From positions 1 through 35,646 of the forward strand of contig CALXAD010000020.1 of assembly GCA_944386195.1 (NCBI GenBank): a stretch of 35,646 nucleotides of DNA, in the 5' to 3' direction. Shown in pieces: positions 24,658-34,234 of the stretch. The position numbers and the translations under genes were made by a program. The notes beneath the pieces were generated by a model. The model searched no databases, had not been told where the DNA came from, and worked only from the letters and a program-made list of their open reading frames with translations. The stretch comes from an uncultured Clostridia bacterium. Its GTDB lineage: Bacteria > Bacillota > Clostridia > TANB77 > CAG-508. Numbering within the stretch: the first letter of the stretch is position 1; every line of letters starts with the position of its first letter.

Positions 24658-27600
24658 TTATTCTATATTATCTTCATCATTGTCTATATTGTCCTTTGCT
24701 AAATCATTACCAAATAATAATTCGTCTCCCTCATCATCTAAACCTTCAAATAAATCATCATTTCCGTCATCTAATGGCTCAGATTCTTCGTCATCTAATA
24801 ATACATCATCATCTATTTCTTCACTAGTATATCCATCTTCTAAATCTTCAGCTGGAACAACTTCTTCTTCAGATAAGATTTTTTTATCTTTTTCTGGATT
24901 ATATTCTATTCCATCATCTATATCTTCTTTTAATTCTAATTCCTTATTATCTTCTGAATATAGACGTACATCTAATCCTAATGATTGAAGTTCTTTTACT
25001 AATACTTTGAAGCTTTCTGGAATTCCTGGTTCTGGAATATTTTCACCTTTAACAATTGCTTCATATGTTTTAACACGTCCTACAACATCGTCTGATTTTA
25101 CTGTTAACATTTCTTGTAATGTATATGCTGCACCATATGCCTCTAATGCCCAAACTTCCATTTCTCCAAAACGTTGTCCACCAAATTGTGCTTTTCCTCC
25201 TAATGGTTGTTGAGTTACTAATGAGTAAGGTCCTGTTGAACGAGCATGGATTTTATCATCTACTAAGTGGTGTAATTTCAACATATACATAATACCTACT
25301 GTAATAGGTTTATCAAATGGTTCTCCGGTTCTTCCATCATAAAGAATTGTTTTTCCATCTTCACTCATTCCTGCTTTTGCTAATAATTCTTTAATATCAT
25401 CTTCATTAGCTCCATCAAATACTGGTGTAGATACTTTCCATCCTAATGCTTTTGCTGCTCCTCCTAAGTGAACTTCTAGAACTTGACCTAAGTTCATACG
25501 AGAAGGAACACCTAGTGGGTTAAGTAAAATATCTATTGGTGTACCATCTGGCATAAATGGCATATCTTCTTCTGGTAATACTCTTGAAATAACACCTTTA
25601 TTTCCATGACGTCCAGCCATTTTATCACCAACTGAAATTTTTCTTTTTGTTGCTATATAACATCTAATTATTTGATTTACTCCAGGTCCTAATTCTTCTG
25701 AATTCTCTCTTGTAAAGATTTTTACATCTACAACTGTTCCTTGTTCTCCATGTGGTACTCTTAATGATGTATCTCTTACTTCTCTTGCTTTTTCACCAAA
25801 GATTGCACGAAGTAATCTTTCTTCAGCTGTTAGTTCTGTTTCTCCTTTTGGAGTTACTTTACCAACTAAAATATCTCCTGGTCTTACTTCTGCACCTATT
25901 CTTATAATTCCATTTTCATCTAAGTCTTTTAATGAATCATCGCCTATATTTGGAATGTCACGTGTAATTTCCTCTGCTCCTAATTTTGTATCACGACATT
26001 CACAGTCATATTCCTCAATATGTATAGATGTGAATACATCTTCTTTTACTAATTTTTCATTTATTAATATAGCATCCTCGTAATTGTATCCTTCCCATGT
26101 TGAGAAAGCTACTAATACGTTTTTACCAAGTGCCATTTCTCCGTTTTTTGTTGATGGGCCATCTGCTATTGCATCACCTTTTTTAACTATTTCACCTTTT
26201 TTAACTATTGGTTTTTGGTTAATACATGTACCACCATTTGTTCTTTTGAATTTACGTAGTTTATGTACAACCGTTTTTCCATTGTTATATTTCATTGTTA
26301 TACTGTCACCAGTAACTTTTTGAACAACTCCATCATCTTCTGCTAATACTAAGATTCCTGAATCTTTTGCTGCTCTATATTCAATACCTGTTCCTACTAT
26401 TGGGCTTTCTGTAATCATTAATGGAACTGCTTGACGTTGCATGTTAGCACCCATTAATGCTCTTTTTGCATCATCATGCTCTAAGAATGGTATCATTGCT
26501 GCTGCTACTGAAACTAATTGCTTTGGTGATACATCTACATATTGCACTTTGTCTCTATCAACTTCAATTATTTCATTTCTATGTCTTACTCTTACTCTTT
26601 TATTTACAAATCTTCCATCTTCACCAACTGGTTCAGATGCTTGTGCTATTAAGTAATTATCTTCAACATCTGCACTCATATATTCTACTTCATCAGTTAA
26701 TTTATGAGTTTCTGGGTCTACCTTTCTATATGGTGTTTCTATAAATCCATATTCATTTATTTTAGCAAATGATGAAAGTGCTGATATAAGTCCTATGTTT
26801 GGTCCTTCTGGAGATTCTATAGGACATAATCTACCATAGTGTGTATAATGAACATCACGTACTTCGAATCCAGCTCTTTCTCTTGTTAATCCTCCAGGTC
26901 CTAATGCTGAAACTCTTCTTTTATGTGCTAACTCTGATAATGGGTTTGTTTGGTCCATAAATTGTGATAATTGAGAGCTTCCAAAAAATTCTCTTATTGC
27001 TGATGTTATTGGTTTTGTGTTTATCAATGTTTGTGGTGTTACTACATCTAAGTCTTGAATTGTCATTCTTTCACGAACAACTCTTTCTAATCTTGTTAAA
27101 CCAATTCTAAATTGATTTTGTAATAACTCACCAACACAACGAATTCTACGATTTGCTAGGTGGTCTATATCATCTGGTCCTCCTAATCCATGTGAAAGAT
27201 TAAATAACCAACTTATAGAAGCTATCATATCTTCTGTTGTTATATGTTTTGGTACTAATTCGTCCATTCTTTCTTCTATTACTTTTACTAAATCTTTTTC
27301 TTCTGTATTATCTATTATACTTTTTAATACATTATAATTTACTTTTTCTTTGATTTTTAAGTCTTTTAAATCAACTGTTGGTAATACTTTATGAATATCT
27401 ACTGTTCCATTTCCTATAATTCTTATTCTATTATCATGGAACATAATATCTACTATATTTATTCCAGAATTTTGAATATCTTCTGCAACTTCTTTACTTA
27501 TTACTTCTCCGGCTTGTACAAACACTTCTCCAGTTTCACTATCTACTATATCATCAGCAGCTACTTTTTCTTTAATTCTTTCTGCTAATGATAATTTTTG

Positions 27601-28431
27601 ATTAAATTTATATCTACCTACTTTTGCTAAGTCATATCTTCTATTATCAAAGAATAAACCATTAAATAAATTTCTTGCAGCTTCTACTGTTGGAAGCTCT
27701 CCTGGTCTTAATTTTTTATAAATTTCTATTAAAGCTTCATCTTGGTCTTTTACTGTATCTTTTGAAATTGTTGTTTTTAATAATACTTCATCGCCAAATA
27801 AATCTAGCATTTGACTATCTGTTGCTAAACCTATTGCTCTTAATAGAGTTGTTACTGGAACTTTTCTTGTTCTATCAACACGTACCCAAAAAATATCATT
27901 TCCATCTGTTTCATATTCTAGCCATGCTCCTCTTAAAGGCATAACTGTAGATGTATATGTTTTCTTTCCTGTTTTTGTATCAAATTCTTCTCCATAATAA
28001 CATCCTGGTGAACGTACTAATTGGCTTACTACAACTCTTTCTGCTCCATTTATTACGAATGTTCCACTATCTGTCATAAGTGGAAAATCTCCTAAATAAA
28101 TTTCTTGTTCTTTAATTTCTCCTGTTTCACGGTTTATTAATCTTACTTTTACATGTAATCTTGCAGAATATGTTGCATCTCTTTCTTTTGCTTCTTCTAC
28201 TGTGTATTTGGTTTTGTCTTCCATGTAATAATCAAAAAATTCTAGAACTAAATTTCCAGAATAGTCCTCTATTGGGGAAATATCCTTCAATACTTCTCCT
28301 AGTCCCTCTTTTATGAAATTGTCATATGAATCTTTTTGGACTTGAATAAGATTTGGCATTTCAATAAAATCGCCAACTTTTGCGAAATCTTTACGAGAAG
28401 ATTTCGCATGAATAACTTCTTTTACCTTCAA
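24658..28431 (-). CDS. rpoB: DNA-directed RNA polymerase beta subunit
   Basis: RNA polymerase subunit, 1257 residues from TTG 28431. The frame opens at a GTG three codons earlier, but that GTG is part of the ribosome site GAGGTG, which is correctly spaced for the TTG. The rifampicin region reads [20 protein letters not shown] then [10 protein letters not shown], with the wild-type Asp, His and Ser of sensitive enzymes. [10 protein letters not shown], GHKxK-type [10 protein letters not shown] and the late [20 protein letters not shown] are intact. After [15 protein letters not shown] there is a roughly 95-residue, strongly acidic, low-complexity tail, longer than in many relatives. Confidence 0.98.
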   Translation of the reverse strand: MKVKEVIHAKSSRKDFAKVGDFIEMPNLIQVQKDSYDNFIKEGLGEVLKDISPIEDYSGNLVLEFFDYYMEDKTKYTVEEAKERDATYSARLHVKVRLINRETGEIKEQEIYLGDFPLMTDSGTFVINGAERVVVSQLVRSPGCYYGEEFDTKTGKKTYTSTVMPLRGAWLEYETDGNDIFWVRVDRTRKVPVTTLLRAIGLATDSQMLDLFGDEVLLKTTISKDTVKDQDEALIEIYKKLRPGELPTVEAARNLFNGLFFDNRRYDLAKVGRYKFNQKLSLAERIKEKVAADDIVDSETGEVFVQAGEVISKEVAEDIQNSGINIVDIMFHDNRIRIIGNGTVDIHKVLPTVDLKDLKIKEKVNYNVLKSIIDNTEEKDLVKVIEERMDELVPKHITTEDMIASISWLFNLSHGLGGPDDIDHLANRRIRCVGELLQNQFRIGLTRLERVVRERMTIQDLDVVTPQTLINTKPITSAIREFFGSSQLSQFMDQTNPLSELAHKRRVSALGPGGLTRERAGFEVRDVHYTHYGRLCPIESPEGPNIGLISALSSFAKINEYGFIETPYRKVDPETHKLTDEVEYMSADVEDNYLIAQASEPVGEDGRFVNKRVRVRHRNEIIEVDRDKVQYVDVSPKQLVSVAAAMIPFLEHDDAKRALMGANMQRQAVPLMITESPIVGTGIEYRAAKDSGILVLAEDDGVVQKVTGDSITMKYNNGKTVVHKLRKFKRTNGGTCINQKPIVKKGEIVKKGDAIADGPSTKNGEMALGKNVLVAFSTWEGYNYEDAILINEKLVKEDVFTSIHIEEYDCECRDTKLGAEEITRDIPNIGDDSLKDLDENGIIRIGAEVRPGDILVGKVTPKGETELTAEERLLRAIFGEKAREVRDTSLRVPHGEQGTVVDVKIFTRENSEELGPGVNQIIRCYIATKRKISVGDKMAGRHGNKGVISRVLPEEDMPFMPDGTPIDILLNPLGVPSRMNLGQVLEVHLGGAAKALGWKVSTPVFDGANEDDIKELLAKAGMSEDGKTILYDGRTGEPFDKPITVGIMYMLKLHHLVDDKIHARSTGPYSLVTQQPLGGKAQFGGQRFGEMEVWALEAYGAAYTLQEMLTVKSDDVVGRVKTYEAIVKGENIPEPGIPESFKVLVKELQSLGLDVRLYSEDNKELELKEDIDDGIEYNPEKDKKILSEEEVVPAEDLEDGYTSEEIDDDVLLDDEESEPLDDGNDDLFEGLDDEGDELLFGNDLAKDNIDNDEDNIE
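28381..28408 (-). promoter_or_regulatory. hairpin over rpoB codons 8-17
   Basis: TGCGAAATCTT (28381-28391) and AAGATTTCGCA (28398-28408) are perfect 11-bp complements with a 6-nt loop, inside the coding sequence ([12 protein letters not shown]). Close behind the start codon, such a stem could slow early elongation or initiation. No function is proven. Confidence 0.4.
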
Positions 28432-28784
28432 AAAAATCACCTCATAGAATATTTTAAGCAGAAATAAATATATTTTTTTAAAAGAAGTCCTTCTCAGAAT
28501 TCTGGTTTGCTTGTCTAAGATTTAAAATTGTCTGCTCTCACAACCTTAAACACTTAGGGCTCCTTGAACTTGATTCCTCTTCCTTTAATTTTTAACTTTA
28601 GAATAAAAAATTCAAATGGATATTTCTTAAAAATGACAACAAAAAAGCAATCGAAAAAATTCTTATTTTTTCAACTCCTTCTTGGCTATTTTCTTATGTT
28701 TTAACTTTTTTAACTCTTTTTATTTTAATCACCCTATCAATAAAATCTGGGTAGAAAAATCCATTTTTGTAAATTCTATACAAT
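28432..28784 (-). promoter_or_regulatory. long rpoB leader
   Basis: About 345 nt lie between the predicted transcript start and the rpoB TTG, with no recognisable gene. It contains an A/T-only hairpin GAAAAAAT/ATTTTTTC (28653-28672) followed by a T-run five bases on, an attenuator-like arrangement; a more G/C-rich part (about 28515-28570) with CCTTAA/TTAGGG; and a possible 11-codon ORF from an ATG near 28764. rplJ/rplL, usually just upstream of rpoB, are not here. Confidence 0.4.
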
Positions 28785-28813
28785 ATTTTATCATAACGAA
28801 ATCCTTAAGTCAA
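28785..28813 (-). promoter_or_regulatory. promoter of rpoB-rpoC
   Basis: Minus-strand TTGACT (28813-28808), 17-bp spacer, TAAAAT (28790-28785). It is the best sigma-A-type match in the gap after the AI-2E gene. Confidence 0.75.
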
Positions 28814-28847
28814 TGATTTCCGTAAGATTTTTTATAAAAATTTATAT

Positions 28848-28894
28848 AAAAAATCTATTTCCTTAAAATAACTAAATTAGGAAATAGATTTTTT
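28848..28894. terminator. terminator of the nudix-exoA-AI-2E operon
   Basis: Perfect 16-bp stem, AAAAAATCTATTTCCT (28848-28863) with AGGAAATAGATTTTTT (28879-28894), 15-nt loop, just past the AI-2E stop. T-rich on both strands. Confidence 0.88.
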
Positions 28895-28898
28895 ATTT

Positions 28899-30065
28899 TT
28901 AATAATTATCTTTATTTACTTCTTCAACTTTTAATTTTTGTTCTTTTTTTATCATTAATTTATAATTTATAAAATCTTCAACTAAAATTTTAATAATTGC
29001 AATCACAGGAACAGCTAAGAACATTCCAAGTATTCCAAAATAAGCTCCACCTACAGTAACTGCAAATAAAACTAATAATGGACTAATCTTTAATGATTGA
29101 CCAACAATTTTAGGATTAATAATATTTGCATCTATTTGTTGTAAAATAATTACAACAATAAGCATCCAAACAGCTTGTGAAAGTCCTCCTGTGATTAATG
29201 TTATTATAGCTGAAATACCAACTGCTATAATAGCTCCAACAAAAGGTATCATATTGAACATACCAATAAAGAATCCTAGAAGTGGAGCATATTTAACTCC
29301 CATAATAGTCATCGCAATAGTTGTTAATATACCAACAACAATTCCATCTAAAAATTGACTTGCTATAAACTTAAAAAATATTTCGTTTGAATGATTATAA
29401 TATTTATCTAAATTTTTATATGTTCTTTCTTTAAATATAGCCTCAGCCAGTCTTTTAAAGAAGGCTACTATTCTCGTTCTTTCAGCTAAAATATAAACAG
29501 AAACGATAACAGCAACTACAATATCAACTATTCCTGTTACAGCACTTATTGCCCCTGATATATATTCCATTATCCTATCAAAATTAAAATATTCTCTAAT
29601 ATCTATATGTCTAATATTTTCAATAAAATCATTTACTACTTGGCTTTTTAATATTGAATCATTTGGCAAAGAATTGTATCTTTCAATTGCTGTTTCATAA
29701 TAACTTTGAATATTACTAATAAAATCAATAATACTATCCCAAACTACTGGTAATATAAATGTAAGTAAAACTGCAATAATTAGTACAATAATTAAATAAA
29801 CTGTTACAATACTTAGAACTCTTGCTTTCTTTCTTATGAATTTTATTTTTCTTTTCATATATATATCTTCAATTTTTTTACATGGCATATACAATATATA
29901 TGCAATAAATATACCTACAAAAAATGGAGCTAATATATTTAAGAAATCTCCTATTACACCTGTTACAGATGTGAAATTATCTAAACATTTATATATTATA
30001 ATTAATGCCAAACCCAATAAAAACCAATAGCCCCATTTTATTAAGGCTGTTTTATTTTTTTTCAT
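28899..30065 (-). CDS. AI-2E family transporter / permease
   Basis: Polytopic membrane protein of 388 residues with the family plan: two N-terminal helices (GYWFLLGLALIIIYKCL; FLNILAPFFVGIFIAYILY), a helix near 80-105, a soluble middle part (about 110-160), and a C-terminal bundle with VGAIIAVGISAIITLITGG, QQIDANIINPKIVG and PLLVLFAVTVGGAYFG. The family includes TqsA-like exporters and cation/proton antiporters, so the substrate is open. The frame has an ATG at 30071, but GGAGGG directly abuts it; the ATG at 30065 has proper spacing. It is the last gene behind exoA, and its ribosome site lies in a degenerate repeat copy. Confidence 0.85.
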   Translation of the reverse strand: MKKNKTALIKWGYWFLLGLALIIIYKCLDNFTSVTGVIGDFLNILAPFFVGIFIAYILYMPCKKIEDIYMKRKIKFIRKKARVLSIVTVYLIIVLIIAVLLTFILPVVWDSIIDFISNIQSYYETAIERYNSLPNDSILKSQVVNDFIENIRHIDIREYFNFDRIMEYISGAISAVTGIVDIVVAVIVSVYILAERTRIVAFFKRLAEAIFKERTYKNLDKYYNHSNEIFFKFIASQFLDGIVVGILTTIAMTIMGVKYAPLLGFFIGMFNMIPFVGAIIAVGISAIITLITGGLSQAVWMLIVVIILQQIDANIINPKIVGQSLKISPLLVLFAVTVGGAYFGILGMFLAVPVIAIIKILVEDFINYKLMIKKEQKLKVEEVNKDNY

Positions 30066-30068
30066 TCT

Positions 30069-30100
30069 CATCCCTCCTCAGAAACATCCACACTAAGACA
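30069..30100 (-). repeat. degenerate GGGGACGTTTC repeat, copy E, at the exoA stop
   Basis: The minus-strand 32-mer starts ATGTCTTAGTG, has the core TGGATGTTTCTGA and ends GGAGGGAT. It matches copy A (1154-1185) at 24 of 32 positions. The terminal inverted repeat is lost. The exoA TAG stop is inside its first ten bases, and its 3' end supplies GGAGGG, the ribosome site of the AI-2E gene. Common origin is inferred from length and alignment without gaps. Confidence 0.6.
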
Positions 30101-30851
30101 TATCTATTTCTAATCCTACTGGACAATGGTCACTTCCCATTACATCTTGATATATGCTTGCTTCTTTTATTTTATTTTTTAATCTATCTGATACTATGAA
30201 ATAATCTATTCTCCAGCCTACATTTTTTTCTCTAGCTTTTCTCATATAAGACCACCAACTATAACAATCTGTTTTATCAGGATATAAATATCTAAAAGTA
30301 TCAACAAAACCAGCATTTAACAACTCTGTCATTTTATTTCTTTCTTCAATCGTAAAACCTGCATTATGTGTATTTGTTTTAGGATTTTTTAAATCTATTT
30401 CTTCATGAGCTACATTTAAATCTCCACACATTATAACTGGTTTTTCTTTATCTAAACCTAATAAATATTTTCTTATTTCATCTTCCCATACTTGTCTATA
30501 ATCTAATCTTTCTAATTCTCTTTTTGAATTTGGTGTATATATATCTACCATATAAAAATTATCAAATTCCAATGTTATTACTCTTCCTTCTTTATCATGT
30601 TCTTCTATTCCTATGCCATATTTAACAGAAATAGGTTCTTTTTTAGTAAAAATTGCTGTTCCGGAATATCCTTTTTTCTCTGCACTATTCCAATAACTTT
30701 TATATCCATCAAATTCTAATTTAACTTGTCCTTCTTGACATTTCGTTTCCTGAATACAAAATATATCTGCATTTACTTCTTTAAAAAATTCTTCGAATCC
30801 CTTAGTTAAAACAGCTCTTATTCCATTAACATTCCATGATACTAATTTCAT
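30093..30851 (-). CDS. exoA: exodeoxyribonuclease III / AP endonuclease
   Basis: Base-excision-repair enzyme that nicks DNA at abasic sites and trims 3' ends. 252 residues from ATG 30851, which has AAGGAGG upstream; the frame's earlier TTG is part of the nudix end and ribosome site. Exonuclease/endonuclease/phosphatase fold with N7 (SWNVNG), E35 (CIQETK), the [11 protein letters not shown] loop and the late [10 protein letters not shown] with the catalytic Asp-His. It starts 11 bp behind the nudix gene. The stop codon lies in repeat copy E, giving a slightly altered C-terminus (DMS). Confidence 0.95.
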   Translation of the reverse strand: MKLVSWNVNGIRAVLTKGFEEFFKEVNADIFCIQETKCQEGQVKLEFDGYKSYWNSAEKKGYSGTAIFTKKEPISVKYGIGIEEHDKEGRVITLEFDNFYMVDIYTPNSKRELERLDYRQVWEDEIRKYLLGLDKEKPVIMCGDLNVAHEEIDLKNPKTNTHNAGFTIEERNKMTELLNAGFVDTFRYLYPDKTDCYSWWSYMRKAREKNVGWRIDYFIVSDRLKNKIKEASIYQDVMGSDHCPVGLEIDMS

Positions 30852-30862
30852 TTTCTTCCTCC

Positions 30863-31363
30863 TTAGCAATATTCTTTTATTAATTTTAGTAAAATATCAA
30901 AATAAAAACTTACATTTGGGGTTGTTTTATTAGTTCTTATCATTTCTTCTATTTCTTCTTTGGTTACCCATTTAACAGCTTCTACTTCCTCTTCTTGCAA
31001 TTTTAATTTTCCTATATCTATATTTTTCTTTACCAACCAAACATCTACAAAATCATATTTTCTCTTAAATGAGAAAATCAATTCTATTTCTTCTTTTGAA
31101 ATATCTAAGCCTAATTCTTCTTTACATTCTCTTAAAGCTCCTTGTAATGGTGTTTCTCCTTCATCTACGGCTCCCCCTGTTTGAGAGCATTTGCCAACAA
31201 ATTTTTTCTTATATTTACTTCTTTTTTGCATAAGAAACTTACCCTCATCATTTACTATCCATATATGTGCTGACTGTCTATATTCGCCATTTATTTTATC
31301 TTTTCTTTTAGATGTTTTATTTAATGGTTCTCTTTTATTATCAAATTTATCAACTATTTCCAT
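30863..31363 (-). CDS. NUDIX hydrolase
   Basis: 166 residues with a complete Nudix box at 64-86: G64, E70, R78-E79, E82-E83, G85. The start ([30 protein letters not shown]) resembles the YfcD/isopentenyl-diphosphate-isomerase-like branch, whose members hydrolyse nucleoside-diphosphate-linked substrates; the exact substrate is unknown. First gene of the nudix-exoA-AI-2E operon. Pairing with exoA suggests, without proving, a housecleaning or repair role. ATG 31363 follows AGGTGG. Confidence 0.9.
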   Translation of the reverse strand: MEIVDKFDNKREPLNKTSKRKDKINGEYRQSAHIWIVNDEGKFLMQKRSKYKKKFVGKCSQTGGAVDEGETPLQGALRECKEELGLDISKEEIELIFSFKRKYDFVDVWLVKKNIDIGKLKLQEEEVEAVKWVTKEEIEEMIRTNKTTPNVSFYFDILLKLIKEYC

Positions 31364-31381
31364 TTATTCCACCTACTTTAT

Positions 31382-31410
31382 ATTTTACTACAAAAAGTAA
31401 ATTTTTTCAA
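31382..31410 (-). promoter_or_regulatory. promoter of nudix-exoA-AI-2E
   Basis: Minus-strand TTGAAA (31410-31405), 17-bp spacer, TAAAAT (31387-31382), about 19 bp before ATG 31363. Confidence 0.75.
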
Positions 31411-31419
31411 ATAAATTCA

Positions 31420-31450
31420 AAAGACAGCTACTTTTATAGTAACTGCCTTT
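31420..31450 (-). terminator. terminator of the 3D-domain gene
   Basis: 13-bp stem 31420-31432 with 31438-31450 (two G-U pairs), 5-nt loop; a T-rich tail follows on the minus strand. It lies 20 bp past the stop. Confidence 0.75.
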
Positions 31451-31470
31451 AACTTTTCTTATTCAATTAA

Positions 31471-32409
31471 TTATTTTACTACACTTACTGGTAAGTATCT
31501 AACACCCCAAGCTAACGCTTCTGAATGTGAACCTACAAATATGTCTATTTTGTTTCCGTTTACTGCTCCGCCTCTATCTTCTACAGTATATACATGTCCA
31601 CCAATATTTAGTTTTGTTCCAAATGCAAATTTTGATGATGCTGCAACTGTTCTTCCTGGTGTTGCTTTTGTTCCAGAAGCAGTTCTTCCTGTTGATTTTC
31701 CACAACATTTGCTACATGGACAATATGCTGTAACTTTATAAGTAGTTCCTCCAGTTGTTGATGTTGATGATGTTCTTGGTAAGCTTACACTTCTTGATGT
31801 AACTGTTACCTTTTTCTGAACTTGAACAATTTTATTAACTGGCTCTGTAACTACTTTTTCAGATATAACTGTTTTTTCAATTTCTACATCATTTTGATAC
31901 TTAATTTTATAAGTAACTTCTTTTAATCCGTCTTTTCCTTCTTGTAATACTTTGTTTGTTGTATCTCCACTTCCATTAGTTGTGTTTTTTGTAATTGTTT
32001 CATATGGTATTGTAACTTGTTCAACTACTATTTTTTCAGTAATTGGTGCATAATTTTCTAATATTTGGTCTAAAGATGTCTTTGCACCTTCTTCTGATAT
32101 TTTAGCTATTTGAACTTCATTATATGACTTGTCTGTTATTTGAATACTTTGACCTGATTGTATTTCTGCATTTAAGTCTGGTATTGTTTTTTGATTATCA
32201 TCTAATACAATATTATTTTCTGCTAATACTTCAGAAACTGTAGCTTTACCTGTTAAAGCTGTCATTTCGTATCCATTTTGAAGTATAATTTTTACATCTT
32301 TTAAATCATTGTTAACTGCCATAACACCTATTCCAGATACTAAAATAAGTATTATTGTTACGCAAATGATTTTCATGATAGAAATCGAAGCGTTTTCTTC
32401 TTTTTTCAT
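31471..32409 (-). CDS. DUF348/G5/3D-domain cell-wall protein (YabE-like)
   Basis: 312 residues. TM/signal anchor about 12-32, DUF348-like segment (about 38-95, VKIILQNGYEMTALTGKATV), G5-like segment (about 120-200, KIVVEQVTIPYETIT...EVTYKIKYQNDVEIEKTVIS), a Ser/Thr linker, then a 3D double-psi-barrel domain (223-311) with CPCSKCCG and VEDRGGAVNGNKIDIF. The family contains peptidoglycan-cleaving Rpf/YabE-like and MltA-like proteins. Of the three aspartates that name the domain, D278 and D289 are present, but the first (usually VAVDP) is replaced (VAASS, 255-259). It is probably secreted and acts on the wall. Confidence 0.88.
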   Translation of the reverse strand: MKKEENASISIMKIICVTIILILVSGIGVMAVNNDLKDVKIILQNGYEMTALTGKATVSEVLAENNIVLDDNQKTIPDLNAEIQSGQSIQITDKSYNEVQIAKISEEGAKTSLDQILENYAPITEKIVVEQVTIPYETITKNTTNGSGDTTNKVLQEGKDGLKEVTYKIKYQNDVEIEKTVISEKVVTEPVNKIVQVQKKVTVTSRSVSLPRTSSTSTTGGTTYKVTAYCPCSKCCGKSTGRTASGTKATPGRTVAASSKFAFGTKLNIGGHVYTVEDRGGAVNGNKIDIFVGSHSEALAWGVRYLPVSVVK

Positions 32410-32442
32410 AAAAATTAATAACCTCCTTTTGGCAACAAGTAA

Positions 32443-32471
32443 ATTATACTATTTTTTATTAAATTTGTCAA
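32443..32471 (-). promoter_or_regulatory. promoter of the 3D-domain gene
   Basis: Minus-strand perfect TTGACA (32471-32466), 17-bp spacer, perfect TATAAT (32448-32443), about 33 bp before ATG 32409. Confidence 0.92.
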
Positions 32472-32718
32472 ATTTTGCTCTTTCCTTACTCTCAAAAGCA
32501 ATATCTTAATTCACAATTTATAGCATAATTTCTTCTGTGTTACAAAAATATTTATTTTTAGGCAAATACTAGCACATAATATATTATATGTTATATTTTA
32601 TAAAAATATTACATATTTTTTCCATTATATTTTCATAAAATTAACATATTTATGTTGTATAAGTATGTATAATATGTTATTATATTGCTAAATACTAATA
32701 AGAATAGGAGGAATTACA
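32472..32718 (+). promoter_or_regulatory. A/T-rich divergent region with candidate lemA promoter
   Basis: Very A/T-rich gap between the divergent 3D and lemA genes. A possible lemA promoter is TTGTAT (32655-32660), 17 bp, TATTAT (32678-32683); another TATAAT-like box lies at 32667-32672 without a good -35. The lemA ribosome site is AGGAGG at 32706-32711. No small gene was recognised. Confidence 0.45.
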
Positions 32719-33285
32719 ATGGTTGGTTTAATTATTTTAGCTGTTTTAGTAATTCTTATCATTGCTGTAATTGCAATGTACAATGGATTAGTTCAAGCAA
32801 GAATTAAAGTTGATAACGCATGGAGCCAAATAGATGTACAACTTCAAAGAAGATTTGACTTAATACCTAACTTCGTTGAAACTGTAAAAGGCTATGTAAC
32901 ACATGAAGGTCAAACTTTTGAAAAAATCTCTGAACTTAGAAGTTCTTGGGCAAATGCAGGAACTGTTTCTGAAAAAGCTAAGTTAGATGGAGAATTATCT
33001 ACTGCATTAAAAACAATTATGGCTGTTTCTGAAAATTATCCAGATTTAAAATCAAATCAAAACTTTTCAGAATTATCAGAAGAATTAAGAAATACTGAAA
33101 ATAAAATTTCATTTGCTAGACAATTTTATAATGATAGTGTAACAATTTATAACACAAAACTAGAAGTTTTCCCATCTAATATTATTGCTAGCATGTTTCA
33201 TTTTAAACCTCGTGATTTATTTAATACAGAAAGTGATGAAGCAAGACAAAATGTTAAAGTTGATTTTAGTTCAATAAAGAAATAG
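32719..33285 (+). CDS. lemA: LemA family protein
   Basis: 188 residues: one N-terminal membrane helix (LIILAVLVILIIAVIAMYN, about 4-22), then the LemA helical domain with VQARIKVDNAWSQIDVQLQR then RFDLIPNFVETVKGY, and the late IISFARQFYND-type segment (KISFARQFYNDSVTIYN) plus FP. The helix anchors a mostly outward-facing helical bundle. Biochemical function is unknown. lemA is very often followed by htpX, as here (46 bp), which suggests a shared envelope-stress role. A terminator-like hairpin separates the two. Confidence 0.93.
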   Translation: MVGLIILAVLVILIIAVIAMYNGLVQARIKVDNAWSQIDVQLQRRFDLIPNFVETVKGYVTHEGQTFEKISELRSSWANAGTVSEKAKLDGELSTALKTIMAVSENYPDLKSNQNFSELSEELRNTENKISFARQFYNDSVTIYNTKLEVFPSNIIASMFHFKPRDLFNTESDEARQNVKVDFSSIKK

Positions 33286-33310
33286 TTGGAGGGATTTCCT
33301 CCAATTTTTT
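33286..33310 (+). terminator. hairpin terminator between lemA and htpX
   Basis: TTGGAGG (33286-33292), loop GATTT, CCTCCAA (33298-33304), then six T (33305-33310). It begins with the base after the lemA stop. It should reduce transcription into htpX; no separate htpX promoter is evident in the remaining 21 bp. Confidence 0.8.
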
Positions 33311-33331
33311 CTTAATGAGAAAGGATTTATT

Positions 33332-34234
33332 ATGTTTGAAAGTATAAAAAAGAATAAAATAGAATCAGGTATTATAGTTAGTATTTTTATTATTGTAATT
33401 ACATTAATTGTATATTATATTTGTAATGCTTTGAATCTAGGTCCTATTTCTATTGTAATAGCACTTATATTCTCTATTGCTAGTGCATGGGGTTCTTACT
33501 ATTATAGTGATAAGATAGTTTTATCTGTAAATAAAGCAAGACCTGCAACTAAAGAAGAAGACCAAAAATTAGTAAATATCTTAGATAGCTTAATGGTTGC
33601 TTCTGGTTTATCAAGTAGACCTAGATTATATGTTGTAGAAGACCCTCAACCTAATGCTTTTGCGACAGGAAGAAATCCGGAGAATGCTGTTATTTGTGTA
33701 ACTACTGGTCTTTTAGAAAAATTGGACTACTACGAATTAGAAGGAGTTATTGCTCACGAAATGAGCCATATTAAAAATTATGATATTCGTCTTAGTTGCA
33801 TAGTTTCTGTTATGGTTGGTTTTATTGTTATGATTGCAGATTTATTTTCTAGAATGTTATTCTGGGGTGGTTTAAATGATAGGGATAATGATAATAAAGC
33901 AAATGGTATTTTAATGTTAATTGGTTTAGTATTTTTGATATTATCTCCAATTTTTGGCTCTTTAATGCAACTTGCTTTATCTAGAAAAAGAGAATTCTTA
34001 GCTGATGCAACAGCAGTTGAATTTACTCGTAATCCAGATGGTTTAATCTCTGCACTAGAAAAACTAGAAAATGACCCAAATCAATTAAAAACTGCAAATA
34101 GTGCAACAGCCAATATGTATATCGTTAATCCATTTAGGAAAGATACTAAAGAGGGTAAAAAAAGAACAACAAGTATATGGTCAACACACCCAAGTACAGC
34201 AGATAGAATTGAAGCATTAAGAAATTTAAAATAA
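33332..34234 (+). CDS. htpX: membrane zinc metalloprotease HtpX
   Basis: M48-family membrane protease for quality control of membrane proteins. 300 residues: two N-terminal helices (about 12-32 and 38-58), zinc motif H142-E-M-S-H146, two further helices (about 154-175 and 190-215), then the third zinc ligand E220 in KREFLADATAVEF. ATG 33332 has AAAGGA upstream. It pairs with lemA. The stop codon TAA (34232-34234) directly abuts repeat copy F. Confidence 0.95.
   Translation: MFESIKKNKIESGIIVSIFIIVITLIVYYICNALNLGPISIVIALIFSIASAWGSYYYSDKIVLSVNKARPATKEEDQKLVNILDSLMVASGLSSRPRLYVVEDPQPNAFATGRNPENAVICVTTGLLEKLDYYELEGVIAHEMSHIKNYDIRLSCIVSVMVGFIVMIADLFSRMLFWGGLNDRDNDNKANGILMLIGLVFLILSPIFGSLMQLALSRKREFLADATAVEFTRNPDGLISALEKLENDPNQLKTANSATANMYIVNPFRKDTKEGKKRTTSIWSTHPSTADRIEALRNLK

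Noticed and set aside
24680..24988. Serine-rich open frame on the plus strand opposite the end of rpoB
   Set aside because: It is the antisense shadow of the Asp/Glu-rich RpoB tail, with no ribosome site of its own. Other plus-strand Leu/Phe-rich frames opposite minus-strand genes were rejected for the same reason.
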